Origin: JBMNGW01 sp050950025
GTDB lineage: Bacteria > Spirochaetota > Spirochaetia > Sphaerochaetales > Sphaerochaetaceae
Assembly: GCA_050950025.1 (NCBI GenBank)
Contig: JBMNGW010000013.1
Location: forward strand, 62,001 to 126,000
Reading direction: 5' to 3'
DNA: 64,000 nt
Shown here: positions 50,227-58,663 of the stretch, one piece after another
How positions within the stretch are numbered: position 1 is the stretch's first letter
How the letters are laid out: each line of letters begins with the position of its first letter
Notes under the pieces: generated by a model
Told to the model about the DNA's origin: nothing
What the model saw: the letters and a program-made list of their open reading frames with translations, nothing else
The model's database searches: none
Position numbers and translations under genes: made by a program

Positions 50227-51975
50227 CTACATCATCTCTTTAGCAGAAATTTTGGCTAGCAAGGAGGTGATGTACTGATCAAGAGCAATCCCATTTTCTT
50301 GCTTACCGCTGCGCAAACGGACAGAGACTGCCTGAGCTTGTTCCTCTTTTTCTCCAAGAACTACCATATGGGGAACTTTCATCATCTGGGCATTTCTGAT
50401 TTTGGCATTCATCCGATCATCGCTATTATCAGCATAAGCCCTGATTCCTGCTTTTTTAAGGGCGGCGGTCACCTGCTTACCATACTCATTGTAGATTTCG
50501 CTAACGGGAATGACGCACACTTGCTCTGGTGCAAGCCACAGCGGGAAAGCTCCCCCGTAATGTTCCACCAGAACACCAAAGAAGCGCTCAATGGAGCCCA
50601 AAAGAGCTCGATGGATCATATAAGGACGCTTTTCACTCCCATCTGAATCGACAAATGTCATATTAAAGCGCTCCGGTTCGTTAAAATCGAACTGGATAGT
50701 CGATAACTGCCACTGCCTGCCCAAAGCATCCTTAATCTTCAAATCAATTTTAGGCCCGTAAAAAGCACCGCCGCCTTCATCAATATCATATTCAAGCCCT
50801 TCGGCCTCCACCGCTTTGCGCAGTGATTCAGTGGCCGCATCCCATCTCTGTTGTTCGCCGACACTCTTTTCTGGGCGGGTGGACAAATAAGCCGCTATCT
50901 CTTCAAAGCCAAAGGAGCGCAGCATATAAAGCGAAAAGCGTAAAACTTCTCGTATTTCTTCTTCCATCTGATTGGGAGTGCAAAAAATATGGGCATCGTC
51001 TTGAGTAAAGCCCCTTACTCGCAGCAGTCCGTGCAAAGCACCGGCTTTCTCATAGCGGTATACGGTGCCCAACTCCGCCCATCTAAAGGGCAAATCACGA
51101 TACGAATGTTTCTTGTTTTGGTAAATCATAATGTGAAACGGGCAGTTCATTGGCTTTACATAGTAATTCGATTTGTCCATTTCCATAGGAGAGTACATGC
51201 TTTCTTGGTAAAAGCCTAAATGTCCTGAGGTCTCCCACAACCACGATTTACCTACATGGGGAGTGTAAACCAATTCATAGCCGCTTCTGAAGTGTTCATC
51301 TTTCCAGAACTCCTCAATGGCGTTTCTAATTCTTCCCCCCCGAGGATGCCAGTAGGCCAGCCCAGGACCCGCCTCTTCATGGAAACTGAATAAATCGAGC
51401 TCTTTGCCCAGTTTGCGATGGTCGCGTTTTTCAATTTCCTCAAGTTTTTGTAAATAGAGGCGCAGCTCTTTAGGATTAGACCAAGCAGTCCCATAAATGC
51501 GGGTGAGCATCGGATTGGTCTCTTTGCCTCTCCAGTAGGCTCCTGCGGTATGCAGGAGCTTAAAGGCTTCAGCATTTAGCTCTTTAGTAGAGTCAACATG
51601 AGGGCCGCGGCACAAGTCGGTAAAACCGCCTTGGTTGTAAACAGAGACCTCTTGTTCCTCGGGAATAGCATCAATCAGCTCTTGCTTGTAAATTTGTGAA
51701 GCAAAGAGCTCTTTGGCCTCATTGCGAGAAAGAGTTGAGCGGACAAAAGGTTTGTCCTCTTTAATAATCTCTTTCATGCGAGCTGTTATTTCATCCAGAT
51801 CTTCATTGGTCAATGGCCGGGGTAAATCAAAATCATAATAAAAGCCGTCGTCGATTGCCGGGCCAATGGCAATCTGGGCGTCAGGGAACATTTGCAGCAC
51901 AGCCTCAGCCATCACGTGGGACATTGAGTGGCGCACTTTTAGTAGTTTCTGATCACTTTGTCCTTTTGCGCTCAT
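50227..51975 (-). CDS. thrS: Threonine-tRNA ligase without TGS domain
   Basis: Charges tRNA-Thr (582 aa). The editing domain starts almost at once (HSMSHVMAEAV, residues about 15-25, then CRGPHV), so the roughly 60-residue N-terminal TGS domain is absent. Class II motif 2 (FRWAELGTVYRYEKAGALHG), NCPFH and the C-terminal anticodon domain (PEQVCVIPVSEIYNEYGKQV) are present. ATG 51975 has GGAGG six bases upstream. Expression is probably controlled by the T-box leader directly upstream. Confidence 0.96.
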   Translation of the reverse strand: MSAKGQSDQKLLKVRHSMSHVMAEAVLQMFPDAQIAIGPAIDDGFYYDFDLPRPLTNEDLDEITARMKEIIKEDKPFVRSTLSRNEAKELFASQIYKQELIDAIPEEQEVSVYNQGGFTDLCRGPHVDSTKELNAEAFKLLHTAGAYWRGKETNPMLTRIYGTAWSNPKELRLYLQKLEEIEKRDHRKLGKELDLFSFHEEAGPGLAYWHPRGGRIRNAIEEFWKDEHFRSGYELVYTPHVGKSWLWETSGHLGFYQESMYSPMEMDKSNYYVKPMNCPFHIMIYQNKKHSYRDLPFRWAELGTVYRYEKAGALHGLLRVRGFTQDDAHIFCTPNQMEEEIREVLRFSLYMLRSFGFEEIAAYLSTRPEKSVGEQQRWDAATESLRKAVEAEGLEYDIDEGGGAFYGPKIDLKIKDALGRQWQLSTIQFDFNEPERFNMTFVDSDGSEKRPYMIHRALLGSIERFFGVLVEHYGGAFPLWLAPEQVCVIPVSEIYNEYGKQVTAALKKAGIRAYADNSDDRMNAKIRNAQMMKVPHMVVLGEKEEQAQAVSVRLRSGKQENGIALDQYITSLLAKISAKEMM

Positions 51976-52288
51976 ACCTTTCCTCCATCCAGATAGTGGA
52001 AACCTCCACATTCACATCCCAACACAACTTGCCTAGGCAAGCATTTGTGTAAGGACGAGAACATGGAGGCCATGTTTTCGCGGTTCCACCTTACTTCCTG
52101 CCGCATCTTTAGATTCGATGCTGCAAGCACTTCATTTCCCCTCTGCGCGGGGGCTGCGGCGGAACTACTGCTTGACGGTTCGCTCCGCGGCTCGGAAGTG
52201 GTTTTCATTGATTCCCGACAGGCACCTCGCTTCCAAGGGTGCCCTCTCACCGACGGGTTAACCAACTACTCGTCTTCGTCTACGCCAT
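51976..52288 (-). ncRNA. T-box leader of thrS
   Basis: A roughly 310-nt leader containing AAGGTGGAACCGCG (52079-52092), the T-box consensus. Upstream are a GACGAAGACGAGTAG-type Stem I start and a GGTGAGAG segment. ACC in GAAAACCACTT (about 52200) is a candidate threonine specifier codon. The variable base of UGGA pairs with the discriminator U of tRNA-Thr(GGU) at 27.2 kb. After the T-box comes a stem AACATGG-CCT-CCATGTT but no U tract. CCTCCAT (52063-52069) is complementary to the thrS ribosome-binding region ATGGAGG (51982-51988), which suggests translational control. This explains the gene-free stretch upstream of thrS. Confidence 0.85.
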
Positions 52289-52295
52289 TGGCATA

Positions 52296-52324
52296 ATAAT
52301 GTGTATGAAGGGAAAAACTGTCAA
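52296..52324 (-). promoter_or_regulatory. Promoter of the thrS leader
   Basis: TTGACA (52319-52324), 17-base spacer, CATTAT (52296-52301) on the minus strand, overlapping the last codon region of msrC. It would start the T-box transcript near 52288. Confidence 0.75.
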
Positions 52325-52779
52325 GCAAATGGGACGTATGTTTGTATAATCTGGCCACATTTCTCCAAGAAGGCCACATCCGATGGTTTAAAACGATCAA
52401 TCAGCGGACTATCGACATCCAACACACCAACAACACTCCCCTTTTGGATAAGAGGGATAGCCACTTCGCTTCTGCTGGTACTGTCGCAGACAATGTGTCC
52501 TGCAAACGTATTAACATCGGCTACCACTTGTGTCTTGGCTAAAGCCCACGCAGTTCCGCAAACCCCTTTATTAAAGGGAAGCTCAATGCAAGCCGGCTCT
52601 CCCCAAAACGGACCTAAGAGAAGAGAATCGCCTTGCACAAGATAAAACCCCACCCAATTGATATCGGTAAGGATTTTGGCCAAAAAAGCGGTAGCATTGG
52701 CCAAAGAAGAGACCATCTTGTAAAAAGAGAATGTTTGAAGGGCAACTAACGATTTCAGCTGTTCATGATTATTGTTCAT
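52321..52779 (-). CDS. msrC: GAF-domain free methionine-(R)-sulfoxide reductase
   Basis: Single GAF domain enzyme (152 aa) that reduces free methionine-R-sulfoxide. The three cysteines of the family are visible in PACIELPFNKGVCGTAWAL and GHIVCDSTSRSEVAIPLIQK. NWVGFYLVQGDSLLLGPF is the typical core. I chose the start MNNNHEQLKS; the longer ORF upstream is the rex gene in another frame. It overlaps the rex end by 11 bases, linking a redox sensor with oxidative repair. Confidence 0.9.
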   Translation of the reverse strand: MNNNHEQLKSLVALQTFSFYKMVSSLANATAFLAKILTDINWVGFYLVQGDSLLLGPFWGEPACIELPFNKGVCGTAWALAKTQVVADVNTFAGHIVCDSTSRSEVAIPLIQKGSVVGVLDVDSPLIDRFKPSDVAFLEKCGQIIQTYVPFA

Positions 52780-53410
52780 GCTCGGAGCCTTGTTCAAAAG
52801 CTCGCCTGCATTTTGCCGAAAGGACGGCAAAGCTCGTGGCAAGATCGGTCCTTTGCAATACAATATTCTCAGGCAAACGAAGATCTTTGGGAGCAAAGTT
52901 CCAAATCGCCTTGATTCCCACTTCTACTAAATAGTCGGCAACTTCTTGAGCCGATTCAGCCGGAACGGTAATGACGGCAATGTTGATAACATGGTCGGCA
53001 ATATAGGCTTTCAGTTTCTCCATGGGATACACTTTTGTCTTGCCGATTGTTTTGCCATGTTTGGAAGAATCAATGTCAAACGCCGCCACAATTTTCAAAC
53101 CATAACTTTCAAAGCCTTCATAACGGGCCAAAGCCACCCCCAGATGGCCTGCTCCTATGAGAACTGCATCGGTTGAGTTATCCCAACCAAGGTGTTCAAC
53201 AATGGCAAAAATGAGGGACTCAATTTCAAAGCCGACTTTTGGTCGACCCTCTACCCCCGTTCCCGCCATGTCCTTTCTCACTTGAATCGGTGTAAGTCCC
53301 AGCTCATCAGCTAAACGTGTGGCAGAAACCCATTGCTCTCCCTCTTCTTTATACTGCCGCAATAATCGCAAATACGAAGGAAACCGTTTAATCGTAGGAA
53401 TGGAAATCAT
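52769..53410 (-). CDS. rex: Redox-sensing transcriptional repressor Rex
   Basis: NADH/NAD+-sensing repressor (213 aa from this start). The N-terminal winged helix includes ATRLADELGLTPIQVRKDMA. The Rossmann domain has LIGAGHLGVALARYEGFESY, with FDIDSSKHGK after it. The C-terminal SFAVLSAKCRRAFEQ is less conserved. ATG 53410 has GGGGGGAG upstream. It lies between ispH and msrC. A small palindrome right before it may be an operator. Confidence 0.93.
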   Translation of the reverse strand: MISIPTIKRFPSYLRLLRQYKEEGEQWVSATRLADELGLTPIQVRKDMAGTGVEGRPKVGFEIESLIFAIVEHLGWDNSTDAVLIGAGHLGVALARYEGFESYGLKIVAAFDIDSSKHGKTIGKTKVYPMEKLKAYIADHVINIAVITVPAESAQEVADYLVEVGIKAIWNFAPKDLRLPENIVLQRTDLATSFAVLSAKCRRAFEQGSEHEQ

Positions 53411-53421
53411 ACTCCCCCCAT

Positions 53422-53433
53422 TGTGTGCACACA
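53422..53433. promoter_or_regulatory. Palindrome upstream of rex
   Basis: TGTGTGCACACA is a perfect 12-bp inverted repeat inside ATTGTGTGCACACATAAT, ten bases upstream of the rex ATG. It shares the TTGTG/CACA elements of Rex operators but with shorter spacing than the usual TTGTGAA-N4-TTCACAA. Autoregulation is possible, not shown. Confidence 0.4.
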
Positions 53434-53478
53434 TAATGCATCTCAACTTACCACACTGAAGCCCCTTTTTGCAAACGA

Positions 53479-54336
53479 TTAGGATGAAAGTGCCGCAACC
53501 ACCTCGTCAATATCCTCTGCTGGAGTGGAGGCTCCCGCCGTTACTCCCACACTCGCAAATGCAAAAATCTTAGAAGGAAGTTCAGAGGCATTCTCAATAT
53601 GCCACACCGGTAGCCCTCTGCTTTGGACCAATGTTTTAAGGGCTGTGGTGTTGGCACTCATCTTGCCTCCCACTACCACAACCGCCTCAACTGTGTCACA
53701 GAGTTGATGAACCGCTTTGTGGCGTCTTTGGGTTGTTGGGCATAATTTATTGCCAATTACCAGATTGTCCTTATACCGCTCTATCATCGCCTTTTTCAGT
53801 TCTTCGTACAACATCTGCTCAAACGTCGTTTGGACCATTAATAAGATCTGTTTACCAACAAAGTCTTCCAAAGCAGCCACCTCTTGGGCTGTTTGGACAA
53901 CGGTGACGGGAATCGGTTTTTTTTGCTCGTCCCACACCCCTTGTAAAGCAATAACTTCGCTATGCCCCTTTTGACCAATAATGATTACTACAGATTCACG
54001 ATCTGCAGTGCGAATCATTTTTTGTGAATAGGCAACAGTGGGACAGGTGCCGTCAATAAGGGTAAATCCAGCTTGCTCAAAATCTTGGCGCAACGAGTCG
54101 GCAATGCCGTGGGCCCGAATAAGGGCAATTCCCGGCTCCTGTCCTTGCGGCTCATTGATACTGTGCATCCCTGCTTGCTGAAAGCGGGTGACAACAGTGG
54201 GATTATGAATAAACCAACCAATGGAATAAGCGGGCACTTGTTGTTCTTTGGCCGTAAGTAGACACTCATTGGCCATTTCAATAACGCGAGAAACTCCGCT
54301 GCAATACCCCATGGTTGTAGAACGTAGTACTTTCAC
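53479..54336 (-). CDS. ispH: 4-hydroxy-3-methylbut-2-enyl diphosphate reductase
   Basis: Last enzyme of the MEP isoprenoid pathway, an iron-sulfur reductase (285 aa). The cluster cysteines sit in TMGYCSGVSR (Cys12), DGTCPTV (about 97) and NKLCPTTQRR (about 199). The substrate-site ANTTALKTL and TAGASTPAEDI are present. It is in the sec-ispH-rex-msrC group; no other MEP genes are in the window. Confidence 0.95.
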   Translation of the reverse strand: MKVLRSTTMGYCSGVSRVIEMANECLLTAKEQQVPAYSIGWFIHNPTVVTRFQQAGMHSINEPQGQEPGIALIRAHGIADSLRQDFEQAGFTLIDGTCPTVAYSQKMIRTADRESVVIIIGQKGHSEVIALQGVWDEQKKPIPVTVVQTAQEVAALEDFVGKQILLMVQTTFEQMLYEELKKAMIERYKDNLVIGNKLCPTTQRRHKAVHQLCDTVEAVVVVGGKMSANTTALKTLVQSRGLPVWHIENASELPSKIFAFASVGVTAGASTPAEDIDEVVAALSS

Positions 54337-54358
54337 GGTGCAGCCTCCAAGTAAGCAG

Positions 54359-54381
54359 GCCGCCAGCGTTGCTGACGGCCC
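54359..54381 (-). other. Hairpin after secF
   Basis: GGCCGTCAGC-AAC-GCTGGCGGCC forms a ten-base stem with one U-G pair between secF and ispH. No U tract follows, so it is more likely an mRNA stabiliser or a Rho-linked end than an intrinsic terminator. Confidence 0.45.
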
Positions 54382-54407
54382 CCCTGTATATCTATAAAGA
54401 CAGATTC

Positions 54408-55742
54408 CTATTTTTTCTGCTGGCGCTTGCCTTTCAGCTTGCGCTCAACAGTTGGAATAGCCGGCTCCGCAGGCTTTTCTTCTGCTTGTTCAGTAGTATC
54501 CTGTTCTTCGCTCTCTTGCTCTTGTTCCACCACTTTCAAAACAGGAGCCGCTTTTACCGGCTTTTGTTCCTGCTTATCCTTGGTAATCCACAGCAGTAAA
54601 GCCGGGGCTAGGAAGTTACACGAATAGGCTCCCACTACAATACCAAAGACCATCTCCACAGCAAAGAGCTGAATAGCTCCCGAAGCCAAAAGGGCTAACG
54701 GTAAGATCGCCAAAACGGTGGTCAATGAAGAGTAAAGCGTTCTGGTCAGAGATTGTGATACGCTGGTATCAAGAATTTGCCTCATCGCCACACCTTTGAG
54801 CAGAGGTCTGTTCTCTCTGACCCGGTCAAAAACAACGATGACGTTGTTCAACGAATACCCGATGATAGTCAAAATAGCAGCAATTGTAGTAGTTGATACT
54901 TCCAGCCTAAACAGAGCAATAAAACCAATCAGCACCAAAGTGTCGTGCACTAAGGTGATGATAGAGGCCAATGCATAGGCAAGGCGGAAACGGAACCAAA
55001 TATATAAAAGAATTAAGATAATCGCAACAATGACAATAAGAATCGAGCTGCTGATTAAGTTGGCAGAATATTTGGGTCCCACAAAATCGGACTGCAAAAT
55101 GACCACCGAATCGCTACCAAAAGCTTCGGCAAGCTTGCCGGAGACTAAAGAAGAAATCTCTTGTTCCGACAGATTGTCATCATTGGCAATTCGCAACTGG
55201 AATACCTGCCGATAATCACTGCCGACAATCTGCACTTGGGCGTTCATTCCCAACACCGAACGCATCTGCTCAATTGAGACAAAGGAAGAGACATCGGCGT
55301 TGGCACTGTTAAGTGTTATTGGCACTTCAGAAAGGGTTGGCGAGGTGCCAAATCCCGTAATCAGCGCACTTGTTTGCAGCTGAGGATTAAGTGCTGTCGC
55401 TTCTACTCCCTTAACTGCCCCAGTAATGGCTTTTGCCATCTGATCGGATGTCGGGTAATCAACAGCGGAGAATTCTTGGTACTTTGTTCCCCCAGAATCA
55501 CGAGTTATAAAAACCACGGTACCGGAAGAGACGTTCATTGAAACTGAGTCGGTTCCGCTGTAGCTCAGCTGTAAAGCAGGGGGAGCAATTTGCACCCGCT
55601 GCGAAAATCCGCTTTGAAAGTCGATGCTCAGGTTAAAACCACCGAAAGCCAAAAACCCAACCAAACCGGCAATCAAAAGGAGAGCCGAGATGGCAATTGC
55701 GACAAAGCGGTAGGTGGTAATAGGATAGATTTTCTTAGCCAT
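54408..55742 (-). CDS. secF: Protein translocase subunit SecF
   Basis: Membrane partner of SecD that uses proton motive force to finish protein export (444 aa, six spans). The start MAKKIYPITTYRFVAIAISA has AAGGAGTT upstream; GGFNLSIDFQSG is the first periplasmic signature, and IIGYSLNNVIVVFDRVRENR is the RND-type core. A charged C-terminal tail (about 60 residues, K/E/P rich) is longer than in E. coli. The start overlaps the secD end by eight bases. Confidence 0.95.
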   Translation of the reverse strand: MAKKIYPITTYRFVAIAISALLLIAGLVGFLAFGGFNLSIDFQSGFSQRVQIAPPALQLSYSGTDSVSMNVSSGTVVFITRDSGGTKYQEFSAVDYPTSDQMAKAITGAVKGVEATALNPQLQTSALITGFGTSPTLSEVPITLNSANADVSSFVSIEQMRSVLGMNAQVQIVGSDYRQVFQLRIANDDNLSEQEISSLVSGKLAEAFGSDSVVILQSDFVGPKYSANLISSSILIVIVAIILILLYIWFRFRLAYALASIITLVHDTLVLIGFIALFRLEVSTTTIAAILTIIGYSLNNVIVVFDRVRENRPLLKGVAMRQILDTSVSQSLTRTLYSSLTTVLAILPLALLASGAIQLFAVEMVFGIVVGAYSCNFLAPALLLWITKDKQEQKPVKAAPVLKVVEQEQESEEQDTTEQAEEKPAEPAIPTVERKLKGKRQQKK

Positions 55743-57468
55743 TGGAACTCCTTTTCCAGCCAACGCTGAGACGAGGATTCTTTTTTGTAAGGGTAGTGTC
55801 GTACATCAGCTTCACGACAAACAGAGCATTGAACATAGAACTGACGATACCGACTGCCAGCGTGTTGGCAAACCCTTTCACTGAGCCCGAGCCTAATTGA
55901 GAGAGGACCAAGGCAGCGATGATGGTAGTGACGTTGGCATCCATGATAGTCCAAAAAGCTTTACCAAAGCCTGCTTTCACTGATGCTGCGGCACTTTTGC
56001 CCACAGCCAGCTCCTCTTTGATTCTTTCGAGAATAATAACGTTGGCATCAACAGCCATACCGACAGACAAAACCAAACCGGCAATGCTTGTCAGCGTCAA
56101 AGTCAAATTCAATGCAGAGAGAACAGAGAGCATAATCACCAAGTTGAACAGCAAAGCAATGTCGGCAATGACACCGCTACCTTTATAGATGGCAATCATA
56201 AATATCAGAACCAAAGCCAAACCGCCAATAATAGCAATTAAGCCACTGCGTACCGAGTCTTCACCCAAAGATGCTCCCACTCCCTGTTGGCTGATAACAT
56301 TCAGCTCAATGGGCAAGGCAGCCGTTTTCAAAACAATAGAGAGGTCCTGAGCTTCCTGCACACCAAATCCGGTAATTTGAACATTGTTGCGAATCGGCTC
56401 GGTGATGGTTGCCATTGCTTTGACTTTACCGTCTTGGACCACAGCCATCAGTTCGCCGGTGTTCGTTGAGGTAAGCTTGTAAAAAATTTCTCCCCCGCTT
56501 GTATCAAGGCCAAAGTTAACCGTAGGTTGGCCGGTGATGGGGTTGGTTCCCACCACAGCATTGGCAATGTGAATGCCATCCAGTCCGATCTCTTCATGCA
56601 ACACAACATAACTGGAAAGCTCATCCAGTCCGTAATCGTCGTTGATGTAGTAGGCTGTGGCCACTTTGCCTGCCGGCAAAAACTCGGGTTGTTTAATCTG
56701 TCCCGCATCGGTAAAGACATCCCCCGGATGTTGGGTAAAATACGTGTTCAACTCAGTTGTCAGTTCTCTGTCGACCATTTGGAATGTCAAAGAGCCTTTA
56801 CCTCGTAAAAAAGAGTTAATTCGCTCCGGGTCGGCAGCACCGGGAATTTCAATGAGAATCTGATCAGATCCCTGAATTCTAATATCGGGTTCGGTGACCC
56901 CAAATTGGTCAATGCGCTCGTTAAGAATGGCGATGTCGTCTTGAATCAATGCAGTCAGCTCGGAGCCCGATAATCGAGTTCCCATCTTTGCTTCATAGGC
57001 TTGAACATCGGCTTCCAGCAAAATGCTCATACCGCCTCTGAGATCAAGGCCCAATTGCAGTACTTTGCCGCTAAGAGTTTTAGCTGCCAACAGCTTCTCC
57101 CGATAATGCCCCTCAAGGGCATCAAAGAGCTGCTTTTCGCTGTAGAATCCCGACAGAAGAGCCTCGATGGTCCACTGGCGGGGCGTCGCTTGCTTCATTG
57201 ACTTGTAGTTCTCTTTGGCAATGGATACCAAAAAGCGATAATCGCTTGGAATCGACGCAGAGGCATCTGAGGCCACAAGGGCTTTCAGCTCGCGCAAGTC
57301 TCTGGTTGCTTGTCCCAACGCATACTCCCTAATTTGGAGTTTTGAGCCAGTTGCAAGATCCTTAGTCTCCTGGGGAACGAAACCGTACCATTTGACAGTG
57401 GGATACAAAAAAACGCCACATATCACAATGACCAGGAGAACGATGAACAATCGTCCTCGAATTTTCAT
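55735..57468 (-). CDS. secD: Protein translocase subunit SecD
   Basis: SecD (577 aa). An N-terminal membrane helix is followed by a large periplasmic region with GLDLRGGMSILLEADVQAYE and IRIQGSDQILIEIPGA. The C-terminal five-helix RND domain carries LVLSVGMAVDANVIILERIK, with the conserved aspartate. It lies 27 bases after yajC and overlaps secF. Confidence 0.96.
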   Translation of the reverse strand: MKIRGRLFIVLLVIVICGVFLYPTVKWYGFVPQETKDLATGSKLQIREYALGQATRDLRELKALVASDASASIPSDYRFLVSIAKENYKSMKQATPRQWTIEALLSGFYSEKQLFDALEGHYREKLLAAKTLSGKVLQLGLDLRGGMSILLEADVQAYEAKMGTRLSGSELTALIQDDIAILNERIDQFGVTEPDIRIQGSDQILIEIPGAADPERINSFLRGKGSLTFQMVDRELTTELNTYFTQHPGDVFTDAGQIKQPEFLPAGKVATAYYINDDYGLDELSSYVVLHEEIGLDGIHIANAVVGTNPITGQPTVNFGLDTSGGEIFYKLTSTNTGELMAVVQDGKVKAMATITEPIRNNVQITGFGVQEAQDLSIVLKTAALPIELNVISQQGVGASLGEDSVRSGLIAIIGGLALVLIFMIAIYKGSGVIADIALLFNLVIMLSVLSALNLTLTLTSIAGLVLSVGMAVDANVIILERIKEELAVGKSAAASVKAGFGKAFWTIMDANVTTIIAALVLSQLGSGSVKGFANTLAVGIVSSMFNALFVVKLMYDTTLTKKNPRLSVGWKRSSNG

Positions 57469-57495
57469 GATGCTCTCCGTATGAAATCGATCTTT

Positions 57496-57999
57496 TTATG
57501 TTGTCTGTTCACTTTCTTCGGCATCTGGAGCAACTGCATCTTCACTTTTTTTGGCAGCCGCAGGAGCCTTTGGTGAACTTTTCTTTGCAGTCGCAGGGGC
57601 CTTTGGTGAACTTTTCTTCTCGGCAGTGGGGCTCTTTTTCTTGGGAGGAGCCTCAACAACCTGCTCAGCTGCAGTTTCAGCTTTTCTGTCCAAAATCTGA
57701 GCAATCGCATTTTTAGAAAACTCGATACGGGTATTGTCATCGACTTTCACGACCACCGAAGCTTCCTTAACGATAGCAATGGTGCCGCGGATTCCACCGA
57801 TAGTGACAATCTTGTCCCCTTTCTTCATTGAAGAAAGCATCGACTTAGTCTCTTTTTCCCGTTTTTTCTGCGGCCTAATAATTAAAAAATAGAAAATTAA
57901 AATAATCAGACCGAAGGTGACGAATGTCGTCATCATCGAACCAGATGAACCGGAAGCGCCCGCTCCTTGAGTTCCCATGGTTGCCAGCAATGCATTCAT
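57496..57999 (-). CDS. yajC: Preprotein translocase subunit YajC
   Basis: Single-span accessory subunit of SecDF (167 aa). The membrane segment FVTFGLIILIFYFLIIRPQK KR and the following MKKGDKIVTIGGIRGTIAIV are the family core (about residues 25-85). The C-terminal tail carries a duplicated KKSSPKAPATA / KKSSPKAPAAA repeat and ends acidic, so it is longer than the 110-aa E. coli protein. First gene of yajC-secD-secF. Confidence 0.93.
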   Translation of the reverse strand: MNALLATMGTQGAGASGSSGSMMTTFVTFGLIILIFYFLIIRPQKKREKETKSMLSSMKKGDKIVTIGGIRGTIAIVKEASVVVKVDDNTRIEFSKNAIAQILDRKAETAAEQVVEAPPKKKSPTAEKKSSPKAPATAKKSSPKAPAAAKKSEDAVAPDAEESEQTT

Positions 58000-58044
58000 A
58001 CTATTATAACCTCGCTATTGAGAATCGATTTTTCTGTACCGCTT

Positions 58045-58074
58045 AACGTATCATGTTACTGTAAGGTCAGTCAA
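58045..58074 (-). promoter_or_regulatory. Possible promoter of yajC-secDF
   Basis: TTGACT (58069-58074), 18-base spacer, TACGTT (58045-58050) on the minus strand. The same TACGTT -10 is used before tRNA-Thr. Confidence 0.5.
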
Positions 58075-58158
58075 GTTTGCACCTAAGCTAATTTTCACTC
58101 CCCCAAACAGGATACATCATGGCTTTCCCACGATAAAGGAGGTAATTCAACAAATACT

Positions 58159-58653
58159 ATGCAATACACAGACGCATCAGCCCATGATAGCTGGTACCAG
58201 AGTCCAAAAGGGCGGTGGATAGGCAATCGTGAATACCAGATGGTCCGCTCAGAACTTGCCATCGACCGTCACTTTTTTAGTCTTGGACGTTGACTGCAAA
58301 CCAATAGATTTGCCAAAGAGCAGATTAATCGTGTTGTTGGCATTGATCGCAATCCTAGGCTGATTGCTTTTGCCACAAAACATGCTCATTCAAACGAGTT
58401 CTATCTGTGCGCTTCGGCAGAAAAAATCCCATTCCCCACCGACTCTTTTGACTATGTGATTGCCATAACTTCGCTCTGCACACAAGCGCACCTAACCATC
58501 CACTCTATTTCCACCGGAATTGCAATTCCAACAGGCTGCTATGGAGCAGATACTCCCCCGCTCATTTGCTTGGGGAGGCTTTCTGTTGGTCACCACCGGC
58601 AAAAGCCCAAAAAGATGGGCCTCCTTTATGGAGACCCACCATTATATTCGTAG
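58159..58653 (+). pseudogene. Remnant of a SAM-dependent methyltransferase
   Basis: AAAGGAGG precedes an ATG opening MQYTDASAHDSWYQSPKGRW IGNREYQMVRSEL, typical of class I methyltransferases. A stop follows at the place where glycine-rich motif I should be (LGR-stop-LQTNRFAKEQ). The frame resumes with VVGIDRNPRLIAFATKHA and KIPFPTDSFDYVIAITSLC, motifs II-IV. A piece is then missing, and the C-terminal SFAWGGFLLVTTGKSPK appears in another frame. Loss of motif I and an internal deletion cannot be fixed by one-base edits, so this is a real decayed gene. The 3' end overlaps the groL terminator. Confidence 0.8.
58609..58637 (-). terminator. Intrinsic terminator of groL
   Basis: GGGTCTCC-ATAAA-GGAGGCCC on the minus strand is an 8-bp stem (one T-G pair) followed by ATCTTTTT. 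It begins 27 bases after the groL stop, a standard Rho-independent terminator. Confidence 0.8.
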
Positions 58654-58663
58654 CAAATACCAT

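Noticed and set aside
57500..57640. CRISPR-like or tandem repeat signal in the yajC 3' end
   Set aside because: It is a two-copy in-frame coding repeat (KKSSPKAPA) in a low-complexity tail, without spacers.
58003..58008. Perfect TATAAT just before yajC
   Set aside because: It ends three bases from the ATG, so a transcript from it would start inside the gene; there is no -35 at the right spacing.
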